In this document: positions 33,672 through 41,680 of the stretch, one piece after another
Layout: every line of letters starts with the position of its first letter
Numbering within the stretch: position 1 is the stretch's first letter
Assembly (NCBI GenBank): GCA_900538575.1
Contig: UPZA01000009.1
Location: forward strand, 1-64,000
DNA from: an uncultured Ruminococcus sp.
Lineage (GTDB): Bacteria; Bacillota; Clostridia; Oscillospirales; Ruminococcaceae
Direction of reading: 5' to 3'
Length of the DNA stretch: 64,000 nucleotides
Translations under genes and position numbers: made by a program
Notes under the pieces: model-generated
Told to the model about the DNA's origin: nothing
Seen by the model: only the letters and a program-made list of their open reading frames with translations
Database searches by the model: none

Positions 33672-34520
33672 ATGAAAAAGTTTAAAGGTTTTACACTTAT
33701 TGAGCTTATTATAGTTATGGCGATTTTTACAGGTATAGCTGTCGGCGCAATGGCTATGATAAAACCGGTCATGAAACTTTTCAATAATACTGCGGAACTT
33801 GAAAAATCCAGCGCTGACGCTGATAATATCCGGAGATATATCGAAGATAATCTGCGTTACGCAAACAGATTATTTAATTGTGTAGGATATAATAATTTCA
33901 GCAGTATTAAAAAGGACAGCTATGATCTTGTGCTCTATGATTCAGTTACTGATTCAAATCTTCCGACTCATAAAACTGATCAGCCGATTTTAAATTATTT
34001 TAATGATTTGTACTTCCCTTATTCCTCGCCTGAAAATGTTTATGTTATGGAAATTGATAACGGTGATATTTTTACCCAGGGTGTTATGGGCAAAATCATT
34101 ATTTATAAGGCAGATTTAGCCACGGGTTTATTAAGTAAAGAATCGGAGGCAAGTTCTGATTATTACAATAAATATTCATTTAATATTAATTTCGGAGACA
34201 GTGTATCGGGTGTTTATTCAGGTTTAAACACACCCTCAAGAGAAATACTAATTGATATATTTAAAATAAGAAATAAACCAGATAATGACGGAAAATATTT
34301 TGACGACATTTTGCTTAATTCATCATCTTCCCATGATATAACATCAGCATTGTATATGGTTAATCTTGAACGTAATCTTGATGTGAAGACGGGTGAAAGA
34401 TCAGATGGCGCTACTGTTTTTAACGAACATGTTTCAAGACTTGTAACAATTGAAAATCCGTTTCCTGATGAAGATTCTAAATACTATTTTATTTATACCG
34501 TTCCGGAAATAATAAGATAA
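33672..34520 (+). CDS. Minor pseudopilin, prepilin-type N-terminus (PilW/GspJ-like)
   Basis: 282 residues from the ATG at 33672 (GAGGAGG upstream); longer readings in this frame lie inside the previous gene. MKKFKG is the leader, then FTLIELIIVMAIFTGIAVGA with Glu5. A large, mostly beta C-terminal domain follows. The size and order after a GspI-like gene suit a PilW/GspJ minor pseudopilin. It ends the pilC operon at a bidirectional terminator. Confidence 0.88.
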   Translation: MKKFKGFTLIELIIVMAIFTGIAVGAMAMIKPVMKLFNNTAELEKSSADADNIRRYIEDNLRYANRLFNCVGYNNFSSIKKDSYDLVLYDSVTDSNLPTHKTDQPILNYFNDLYFPYSSPENVYVMEIDNGDIFTQGVMGKIIIYKADLATGLLSKESEASSDYYNKYSFNINFGDSVSGVYSGLNTPSREILIDIFKIRNKPDNDGKYFDDILLNSSSSHDITSALYMVNLERNLDVKTGERSDGATVFNEHVSRLVTIENPFPDEDSKYYFIYTVPEIIR

Positions 34521-34522
34521 AA

Positions 34523-34550
34523 ATCAGGCAGTCTAATTAAACTGCCTGAT
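34523..34550. terminator. Bidirectional terminator between the minor pilin and prepilin peptidase genes
   Basis: ATCAGGCAGT (34523-34532) / ACTGCCTGAT (34541-34550), 10-bp perfect stem between two convergent genes. T-richness on either side is modest. Confidence 0.75.
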
Positions 34551-34552
34551 AA

Positions 34553-35374
34553 TTATATAAACATATTCAGCCAAATATCTACTAACTTTTCACCCCATAG
34601 CGTCCCAATAAAAAGTCCGATTGCCAAATAAGGTCCAAAAGCAAATTTAGATTCTCCGCTTTTTCGTTTTTGATATAGACCTCCTGCCGCCGCAAATAAT
34701 ATACCGCAAAACGCTGAAATTACTATACTTTTGTTTCCTATCAGCAGACCCGATGAAGCCATTAGAATTGTATCTCCAAGCTCAATTCCTCTTATTTTTT
34801 CTCCGGTATTTTTTAAAATTATTTCCGCGGAAATTTCACCGATAAGAAAAAACGGCACACTAATTAATAAACCGCCTGTAACACGCTGTAATATTGTAAG
34901 GCTGTCAGTAAAAAATGCAGAAATTACGGCAAGAACGCAAATTGCTATTAGTAATCTTGTATCTATTTCAAGGAAATCATGGTCAATAAATCCAATTACA
35001 ATTAAAATCGAAAAGAAAATGCATATAATTATTGATTGGACATTGAAATCCATTACAAGAAAGGTTATAATATATAAAAATGCGTTTAGTATTTCAACAA
35101 AAGGATATCTTAATGAAATTCTGTTACCGCATTTTCTGCATTTTCCTTTTAAGAAGATCCAGCTAATAACTGGAATTAAATCGCATTTTTTTATTTTTGA
35201 GCCGCATTTGACGCAGTGAGACGAGTTTTTAATAAGAGATTCACCTTTCGGCAGACGGCATATTACTACATTTAAAAAACTGCCTATGCAGATACCTAAT
35301 ACAAAAATAATGGAATAAAATATAATGTAAAAAGTGGGATCTAAGTTTTCAAGACCTAAAATAGTGTCGGACAT
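34553..35374 (-). CDS. pilD: Prepilin peptidase (A24 family)
   Basis: 273 residues with about eight membrane segments. The cytoplasmic zinc-binding loop has two CxxC pairs (CVKCG and CRKCG) and the conserved GSFLNVVICRLP. The catalytic Asp sites are FIDHDFLEID and LGDTIL, the second less canonical than the usual GxGD. It cleaves and usually N-methylates prepilins; substrates here are the four class III prepilins in this locus. It reads opposite to the rest of the cluster from its own promoter. RBS GAGGAGG. Confidence 0.93.
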   Translation of the reverse strand: MSDTILGLENLDPTFYIIFYSIIFVLGICIGSFLNVVICRLPKGESLIKNSSHCVKCGSKIKKCDLIPVISWIFLKGKCRKCGNRISLRYPFVEILNAFLYIITFLVMDFNVQSIIICIFFSILIVIGFIDHDFLEIDTRLLIAICVLAVISAFFTDSLTILQRVTGGLLISVPFFLIGEISAEIILKNTGEKIRGIELGDTILMASSGLLIGNKSIVISAFCGILFAAAGGLYQKRKSGESKFAFGPYLAIGLFIGTLWGEKLVDIWLNMFI

Positions 35375-35408
35375 TATTTAATCCTCCTCTTTATAATGGT
35401 GCATTTAT

Positions 35409-35437
35409 ATTTTAACATAGATTTACAGTAAATACAA
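35409..35437 (-). promoter_or_regulatory. Promoter of the prepilin peptidase gene
   Basis: Minus strand: TTGTAT (35437-35432), 17-bp spacer, TAAAAT (35414-35409). Confidence 0.6.
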
Positions 35438-35461
35438 GTTTAAATTAATCCGGAGGTCATA

Positions 35462-37132
35462 ATGAGGAATATAAGAATCGGCGATTACCTTGTTTCAAAG
35501 GGATTGATAACAGAAGAACAACTTATAAAGGTTTTGCAGGTTCAGAAGGAATCACAGGGAACTAAGCGTTTTGGAGAAATTATTATAGAACTCGGTATGC
35601 TGTCGGAGGTCAAATTCGCTCAGGCTTTAGCAAGTAAGCTTAAGGTGCCCTTTGTTGATTTATCGAATATGGAGATTGATGATGAAGCGGCTAAAAAAAT
35701 ACCTGAAGCTCTTGCAAAAAAACATACTGTTATAGGAATTAATGTGCAAGGAAAAAGGCTTACCGTTGCCACAGACGATCCTATAAATTTCAATATACTT
35801 GAAGATATTAAGGTATCGACAGGTATGGATACTATTCCCGTTTTAGCTACAAAAACTGCTATAAACAAGGCTATAGGAAAAACATATCAAAAGCAAAAGG
35901 TTGACAGCGTTATTGAGGACGTTGCTCAGCATAGCGTAGAGGAAAAGGTAGACGAGGGAGTAAAGGAACGAATTGAAAGCGCTCCTATAGTAAAGCTTGC
36001 CACTACCATTGTAGAAAACGGTTTCCGTGCCGACGCAACAGATATACATATTGAACCCTTTAAAAAATATACAAGAATAAGAGTACGTGTAAACGGAGAC
36101 CTGATAGAGCTCATGAATGTTTCCAACGTTGTTCATAATTCACTGGCAACCAGACTTAAGCTTATCAGCGGAATGAATATTGCTGAAAAGCGTCTACCGC
36201 AGGACGGTCGTTTTACGCAGGTTGTCGACGGAGTGACTCTTGATGTCCGTGTTTCTTCTCTGCCTACCGTAAACGGCGAAAAGATAGTTATACGTATTCT
36301 CTCAAACGGATCTATTTCGCTTCGTAAAATTACGGATCTTGGTATGACTGATTATAATTACGGAATGTTTGAAAAAATGCTTAAATGTCCACATGGAGTT
36401 ATACTTGTTACCGGTCCCACCGGATCAGGTAAAACTACTACTCTTTACGCTGCTTTAGGTGAAATTGCCAGACCAAATGTTAATGTAATAACAGTTGAAG
36501 ACCCTGTTGAAAAGAATATCGACGGAATTAATCAGGTTCAGGTAAATACAAAGGCCGGTATGACCTTTGCGGCGGCTTTACGATCCATTTTACGTCAGGA
36601 TCCGGATATTGTCATGATAGGTGAAATGCGCGATACCGAAACGGCTGAAATCGGTATCAGAGCCGCTATTACGGGACATCTGGTGCTATCAACACTTCAC
36701 ACGAACGATGCAGCGTCTACAATTACAAGACTTGTTGATATGGGAGTACCGTCGTATATGGTTGCATCGTCCTTGATCGGCGTAGTAGCTCAGCGTCTGG
36801 TTAAGGTTTTATGTCCTAAATGCAAAAAGCCTCGTTTGTCTACGGACGAAGAAAATGGGCTTATGGGAATATGCAGTTCTGTTACAATTTTTGACGCATG
36901 CGGATGTTCTGAATGCAATAATACCGGATATAAGGGAAGAACAGCTATACATGAAATTATTCATTGCACAAACGATATATCAGAACTTATAGTAGACGGG
37001 GCAAATAAGGATCAGCTTGAAAATGCCGCAAAGGCTCATGGAACTAAGCTGTTGAGAGAAAATGTTTCAATGCTTGTTAGAAGTGGTAGTACTACTATTG
37101 ACGAACTTGTCAGAGTTACATACACTATTTAA
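35462..37132 (+). CDS. pilB: Pilus extension ATPase PilB (GspE family)
   Basis: 556 residues. N-terminal MshEN-type domain (about 1-150; IGDYLVSKGLIT), then the hexameric ATPase core with Walker A GPTGSGKTT (about 319), Asp box, Walker B DPDIVMIGEMRD, His box LSTLHTNDA, and the tetracysteine zinc motif CPKCKKP...CGCSECNNTGY of PilB/GspE. It powers pilin polymerisation. RBS CGGAGG. pilT follows 16 nt later. Confidence 0.96.
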   Translation: MRNIRIGDYLVSKGLITEEQLIKVLQVQKESQGTKRFGEIIIELGMLSEVKFAQALASKLKVPFVDLSNMEIDDEAAKKIPEALAKKHTVIGINVQGKRLTVATDDPINFNILEDIKVSTGMDTIPVLATKTAINKAIGKTYQKQKVDSVIEDVAQHSVEEKVDEGVKERIESAPIVKLATTIVENGFRADATDIHIEPFKKYTRIRVRVNGDLIELMNVSNVVHNSLATRLKLISGMNIAEKRLPQDGRFTQVVDGVTLDVRVSSLPTVNGEKIVIRILSNGSISLRKITDLGMTDYNYGMFEKMLKCPHGVILVTGPTGSGKTTTLYAALGEIARPNVNVITVEDPVEKNIDGINQVQVNTKAGMTFAAALRSILRQDPDIVMIGEMRDTETAEIGIRAAITGHLVLSTLHTNDAASTITRLVDMGVPSYMVASSLIGVVAQRLVKVLCPKCKKPRLSTDEENGLMGICSSVTIFDACGCSECNNTGYKGRTAIHEIIHCTNDISELIVDGANKDQLENAAKAHGTKLLRENVSMLVRSGSTTIDELVRVTYTI

Positions 37133-37148
37133 AATTGGAGGTATATAA

Positions 37149-38213
37149 ATGATTGATATTAACAAAATTCTTGATGAGGCAAGAGCTTTAGGGTGTTCGG
37201 ATCTGCATTTCACTACCGATATTCCGCCTATTGTACGTCTTCATGGATCATTAAAACAAATGTCGGAATATCCGTCTTTAACTAATGATATTATTATGGA
37301 TGTAATGAAGCAAATGACGAACGACGCTCAAAAGGCGAGTATCGCTCAAAGTATTGATACTGATTTTTCTTATGTAACAGAAAGCGGTTTTCGTCACAGA
37401 GTCAATATTTATTTTCAAAGAGGCAATACGGCAATTGCTATACGTCTTTTAAGAAACGATATTCCAACACTTGAAGAATTGAAGCTGCCTGATATTCTTT
37501 CTGATTTTTGCATGCGTCCAAGAGGTCTTGTACTTGTAACCGGTCCGACCGGCTCTGGTAAGTCAACTACTCTTGCTGCAATGATAGATTATGTAAACAT
37601 TCATAAAAGTGCGCATATAATTACCGTAGAGGATCCTATAGAATATATGCATGAGCATAAACGCTGTATGGTAAATCAGAGAGAGGTCGGAATGGATGTA
37701 CCGGACTTTGCGTCCGCACTAAGGGCCGCGCTTCGTGAGGATCCCGATGTAATACTTGTAGGAGAAATGCGTGATTTTGAGACCATTTCAGCGGCTGTAA
37801 CCGCTGCTGAAACAGGTCATCTTGTTTTTTCAACGCTTCACACAACAAGCGCGTCTGACACAATAAACCGTATAATTGACGTTTATCCGGAACACCAGCA
37901 GCAGCAAATAAGAGCTCAGCTTGCGAATGTTCTTGTTGCGGTTATTTCACAGACTCTTGTACCTACTGCTGACGGAAAAGGAAGAATTGCCGCTCAAGAA
38001 ATATTAAATGTGACGGACGCGTGCTCGGCTATGATAAGAGACAATAAAGTACATCTTATACAATCCGCAATACAGACGGGAAGGCAAAACGGTATGCAAT
38101 GTCTTGATCAGGAACTCGCAAGACTTACTAAAAAAGGAATTATCAATGAAGAGCATGCTCTTGAAAAATGTCATGATAAACAAGAATTTTATCGGTTTCT
38201 TAATGCAAGATAG
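37149..38213 (+). CDS. pilT: Pilus retraction ATPase PilT
   Basis: 354 residues: PAS-like N-terminal domain, then RecA-like core with Walker A GPTGSGKST (about 135), REDPDVILVGEMRD and the retraction-specific AIRLLRN-type and HxxTxSA(S)DTINR segments. It lacks the PilB zinc motif. A dedicated retraction motor predicts dynamic pili (twitching or adhesion with retraction). RBS GGAGG; co-directional with pilB. Confidence 0.95.
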   Translation: MIDINKILDEARALGCSDLHFTTDIPPIVRLHGSLKQMSEYPSLTNDIIMDVMKQMTNDAQKASIAQSIDTDFSYVTESGFRHRVNIYFQRGNTAIAIRLLRNDIPTLEELKLPDILSDFCMRPRGLVLVTGPTGSGKSTTLAAMIDYVNIHKSAHIITVEDPIEYMHEHKRCMVNQREVGMDVPDFASALRAALREDPDVILVGEMRDFETISAAVTAAETGHLVFSTLHTTSASDTINRIIDVYPEHQQQQIRAQLANVLVAVISQTLVPTADGKGRIAAQEILNVTDACSAMIRDNKVHLIQSAIQTGRQNGMQCLDQELARLTKKGIINEEHALEKCHDKQEFYRFLNAR

Positions 38214-38315
38214 CGATACATTTAACAAAGAGTTGAGAATATTTGTGTAAAACGACGAAATTAATATATTTGAAAACGTTTAAAACTCTTAAAATGTAGA
38301 AGATTTTAAAATCTA

Positions 38316-38344
38316 TTGACAATAAAAATCGCATATGATATTAT
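38316..38344 (+). promoter_or_regulatory. Promoter of the major pilin candidate
   Basis: TTGACA (38316-38321), 17-bp spacer, TATTAT (38339-38344). Close to consensus, with a leader of about 80 nt ending in AGGAGG. Confidence 0.8.
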
Positions 38345-38432
38345 ATATACATACCAAAGAGATACTGGAAAATGACGTCAAATTATTTCTCTAATTTATA
38401 CAGAATTGTTTCACTGATTTAGGAGGTTAGTT

Positions 38433-38969
38433 ATGAAAACAAATAAGAAAATCAAAAATTATTCACTAAAAACAAATGGCAAAAAGAAAAGATTAAAAGG
38501 ATTTACACTTGTTGAACTTATAGTTGTTATAGCTATTATTGGTATTCTCGCGGCAGTACTTATTCCTAATATGATGAATTATGTCAAAAAATCTCGGCTT
38601 TCAACTGCAAATGATGCTGCTGCAAAAATTGGTGAACAAGCAAATCTAATTGCTGCCGAGTTGGAAATGGATGATAAAACATTAAGTGGTACATATGCAA
38701 CGGCAACGGCAAGTATTGAATTAAAAGGTGGAGAAAATGTAGGCGATTTTACATCGGCCTTAAATAAAGCTATTCCAGATTTAAGTGGAGATCTAAATAT
38801 TACATTTGGATCAGATGGTCAAGTTGATTATGTTGTTTATCAAGAAAAAGATTCTGATTATATAGGTTCTTATCCTGATGCTGTAACAATGGATGAATAT
38901 GAAGATGAAAAAACATTCGAGGAGATTGTAAGTAGATATAATAATACTTCTCCAACTGAAGCTAGTTAA
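38433..38969 (+). CDS. Type IV pilin, likely the major pilin
   Basis: 178 residues. Long basic leader (about 27 residues) ending KG, then FTLVELIVVIAIIGILAAVL with Glu5, followed by the amphipathic helix and a compact acidic C-terminal domain without a Cys pair. Its own near-consensus promoter and a terminator directly behind it predict high, separate expression, as expected of a major pilin. The assignment as major subunit is inference. Confidence 0.9.
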   Translation: MKTNKKIKNYSLKTNGKKKRLKGFTLVELIVVIAIIGILAAVLIPNMMNYVKKSRLSTANDAAAKIGEQANLIAAELEMDDKTLSGTYATATASIELKGGENVGDFTSALNKAIPDLSGDLNITFGSDGQVDYVVYQEKDSDYIGSYPDAVTMDEYEDEKTFEEIVSRYNNTSPTEAS

Positions 38970-39000
38970 TTTTCAAGTTTTCCCTTCCTGAAATAAATTT

Positions 39001-39036
39001 TAAATAAGGTTCCTGTGTATTCGGGGACCTTATTTA
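39001..39036 (+). terminator. Terminator between the two pilin genes
   Basis: TAAATAAGGTtCC (39001-39013) pairs with GGgACCTTATTTA (39024-39036), one internal mismatch, AT-rich flank on both sides. Confidence 0.75.
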
Positions 39037-39062
39037 TATGAGAAGCGATAAGGGGGTATTAA

Positions 39063-39584
39063 ATGAAAAAATATAATTTTAATGGGTATACACTTATTGA
39101 ACTGGTTGTTGTAATAGCCATTATAGGGATACTTGCAACGGTAGCAGTTCCGAATATGGTTAGGCAGGTTGGTAAATCTAAATTTGAATCGGCTAACAAG
39201 CAGGCAGAATCAATATTTAATGCGGCGCAGACTGTAGTTCAGAGATATGAAATAATTGATAGAGCTATAAGCCCCGGAAACTCTAAGCTTTTCAGCGGAA
39301 ATCATACGTTCGGAAATCTGTCCGGTAAAACCTTTAATGATACGGCAACTCCTGACGCCAGCGATATTCCGGAATTTTATAACAAGCTTAAGACTCTTAA
39401 TACTCATTTAGACAACGGCTCCTGGGCATTGATTATCGAGGATTATAAGGTTAAATATGTATTATATTCAGATTCGGAAAACGATAAATATGTAGGAATA
39501 TATCCACTGACAGATGATTATGACAGCTATGATAAAAGTAAAAATATTAAAATAAAATGGGGCGAAATAGCTTCAGCTCCATAA
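39063..39584 (+). CDS. Type IV prepilin, second pilin
   Basis: 173 residues. Short leader MKKYNFNG, then YTLIELVVVIAIIGILATVA with Tyr at mature position 1 and Glu5. The C-terminal domain ends in a strand pair resembling the 38433 pilin (KVKYVLYSDSENDKYVGIYP versus a similar VDYVVYQEKDSDYIGSYP), so the two are paralogues. RBS AAGGGGG. It may be a minor pilin or an alternative major subunit. Confidence 0.9.
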   Translation: MKKYNFNGYTLIELVVVIAIIGILATVAVPNMVRQVGKSKFESANKQAESIFNAAQTVVQRYEIIDRAISPGNSKLFSGNHTFGNLSGKTFNDTATPDASDIPEFYNKLKTLNTHLDNGSWALIIEDYKVKYVLYSDSENDKYVGIYPLTDDYDSYDKSKNIKIKWGEIASAP

Positions 39585-39622
39585 ATATTTTACTTATCGC
39601 TGCAATTACGCATGATTTTATA

Positions 39623-39651
39623 TTGACATAAATTAGCGGTAATGATATAAT
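39623..39651 (+). promoter_or_regulatory. Promoter of the zinc-ribbon membrane protein gene
   Basis: Exact consensus: TTGACA (39623-39628), 17-bp spacer, TATAAT (39646-39651). Confidence 0.85.
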
Positions 39652-39681
39652 TAAAATAATATAAATTTGGAGGACTTATCA

Positions 39682-40800
39682 ATGCTGTGTAAAAATTGCG
39701 GTGAAAAGGTTTTTGCAAACGAGGTTTGCGTATGCGGTGAAAAAGCGCCTAAAAAAAATTCAGGCGGGGTAGCGGTCAATTCTGTCATTTGCTTTATTGT
39801 GCTTATTATCTCCGCTATATGTCTTATTATTACTCTGTCGCTGAGAACTATTGTTAATAGGGACATGCTGATAAAGGCAGTAAATAAAGCTGATCTTTCA
39901 AAAATTGAAGTTGATGACGGTATGCTGCTTAATGAATATATTTATAATACATATGTAAATGATGAAAGAATAACCATTGAAAATATTGATAATATCTTAT
40001 CTGATACATTTATTAAGGAATTCCTTATAGACAAAATATATGCTTATCAAGATTTTGTTATGGATAACGGAGAGCTTCCATATATTACTTCGGACGAAAT
40101 AATAAAATTAATAGATGATAATGCAAATCTTCTTTTTGATGAAGCGGGACTACGTTTTCTTGATCCCGATAAGGAACAGCTCAGGGATGACTTATCCGAA
40201 CTTAAAGATTTTGAAAACTTTTCACGAAAATATATTGATACGTCTTTCGGAACAAAGCTTGTACAAACATTTTTTTCCTATGCAAATATTATATTTTTAT
40301 CTGCATTGATAATAATTATATTAATTCAATGGATAGTAGTATATAAGGCAAATTCAAGACGGGCTGCAAAGGTTTTTAATAAATACGGTGCAGCAGTAGC
40401 GACTCCTGCGTCTATTATGTTTTTAGGTTTATTAGTTTTTTATCTGCTTATCAAATTTGTGCCGGAATATAATGCCGTTAATGTACTTTTATCTTCATCA
40501 ATAATACCTTTTATCTTATATTCGGCAGCAGTTATGTTGTACGGGGATATATTCATTATAATTTCAGCGGTTTTAAATAAAAAGTATAAAGAAGGCAGAA
40601 ATGCAAAGGAAACTTCTGTAAATTTAAGTGATGAATCCATTAAAGAAATTAGTGCGGCTGAATCATTTAACAGCGGGGAAGAAGCGTCGACGATAACTTC
40701 TGGTACAGAAAAAAATACATTAGGGATATGCAGTCAATGCGGACATCAAAATAAAAGTACGTCTGTTTTTTGCAGCAGATGCGGTAATAAACTTAAATAA
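39682..40800 (+). CDS. Zinc-ribbon membrane protein, unknown function
   Basis: 372 residues from the ATG at 39682 (GGAGG 9 nt upstream). An N-terminal Cys4 zinc ribbon (CKNCG...CVCG), one membrane helix (about 40-60), an extracytoplasmic acidic helical domain (about 65-195), three more membrane helices (about 200-305), then a cytoplasmic tail ending in a second zinc ribbon (CSQCG...CSRCG). Zinc ribbons at both ends of a membrane protein suggest a scaffold role. It lies directly after the pilus locus but has its own promoter; a link to pili is unproven. Confidence 0.8.
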   Translation: MLCKNCGEKVFANEVCVCGEKAPKKNSGGVAVNSVICFIVLIISAICLIITLSLRTIVNRDMLIKAVNKADLSKIEVDDGMLLNEYIYNTYVNDERITIENIDNILSDTFIKEFLIDKIYAYQDFVMDNGELPYITSDEIIKLIDDNANLLFDEAGLRFLDPDKEQLRDDLSELKDFENFSRKYIDTSFGTKLVQTFFSYANIIFLSALIIIILIQWIVVYKANSRRAAKVFNKYGAAVATPASIMFLGLLVFYLLIKFVPEYNAVNVLLSSSIIPFILYSAAVMLYGDIFIIISAVLNKKYKEGRNAKETSVNLSDESIKEISAAESFNSGEEASTITSGTEKNTLGICSQCGHQNKSTSVFCSRCGNKLK

Positions 40801-40811
40801 AGGAAGAACTT

Positions 40812-41312
40812 ATGATATATAAAATAGATACCGTAGATTCAGATGATAAAATTTGTCAGCTTGAAAAATTAGCAAAGGAAATCTGGAATCAGCATTTTGT
40901 TCCGATAATCGGTCAGGATCAGGTCGATTATATGCTTAATAAATTTCAAAGCTTTGAATCAATAAAGACTCAGATTTCAGAAGGCATGAATTATTTTATT
41001 TTAAAATATGATAATGAAAACATTGGTTATTGCGGTTTTAAAAAGGATAAAAATAAAGTTTTTTTAAGTAAACTTTATATTAAAAAGAATTTTCGAGGTA
41101 ATGGATATTCTAAAATTCTACTTAATAGGGTAATTAATTTTGCTAAAGAAAACGATTTAGGATCTATATATTTGACTGTGAATAAACATAATTCTAATAC
41201 TATTTCCATTTATAAGCATTTAAGATTTAAAATAATTGATTCTGTAGAAACCGATATTGGAAATAGTTTTATTATGGATGATTATATAATGGAACTTAAG
41301 CTCATAGGTTAG
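40812..41312 (+). CDS. GNAT family N-acetyltransferase
   Basis: 166 residues. GNAT fold with the acetyl-CoA loop KNFRGNGYSKILLNRVI (Q/RxxGxG/A form) and the C-terminal NKHNSNTISIYKHLRFK. The substrate cannot be told. RBS AAGGAAG; it follows the zinc-ribbon gene by 11 nt and is likely in the same transcript. Confidence 0.88.
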   Translation: MIYKIDTVDSDDKICQLEKLAKEIWNQHFVPIIGQDQVDYMLNKFQSFESIKTQISEGMNYFILKYDNENIGYCGFKKDKNKVFLSKLYIKKNFRGNGYSKILLNRVINFAKENDLGSIYLTVNKHNSNTISIYKHLRFKIIDSVETDIGNSFIMDDYIMELKLIG

Positions 41313-41320
41313 GTGAATTA

Positions 41321-41653
41321 ATGTTAAGATTATTTATTTGTAAAAATTGTAAATTCTATTTTCCGGCAATGGGCGATAATGAAATCAATTGTCCTAAGTG
41401 TAAAAATCTGTCTATACCTACAGAATATTTTATGGTTGATTTATTGAATAATACTGCTAAAACAACAAGAGAAATATATGAAAAATATGGTGTTGAATAT
41501 GAAGAATTTAAAGATATGATGAAACGAATAGACGAAGAAGAACGCTTAAGGAGAAGTTTAAAATATAAGATTCTTAAATTATTCCGTTCAATCAGAAAGT
41601 TTTTTATCGCGGTATCAAAAAAGTTTAAAAAATTATTTGCACATAAAAAATAA
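41321..41653 (+). CDS. Small zinc-ribbon protein with basic tail, unknown
   Basis: 110 residues. The N-terminal CKNC...CPKCKN is a zinc ribbon; the centre is an acidic helix; the C-terminal 40 residues are very rich in Lys/Phe, suggesting contact with membrane or nucleic acid. RBS AGGTG, 8 nt after the acetyltransferase gene. No function can be assigned. Confidence 0.75.
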   Translation: MLRLFICKNCKFYFPAMGDNEINCPKCKNLSIPTEYFMVDLLNNTAKTTREIYEKYGVEYEEFKDMMKRIDEEERLRRSLKYKILKLFRSIRKFFIAVSKKFKKLFAHKK

Positions 41654-41680
41654 AGGACGCTTTAGCGCCCTTTATTTTTT
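41648..41680. terminator. Bidirectional terminator between the zinc-ribbon gene and valS
   Basis: AAATAAAGG-a-CGC / GCG-c-CCTTTATTT stem with a TTTA loop and T-run, between convergent genes. Confidence 0.85.
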
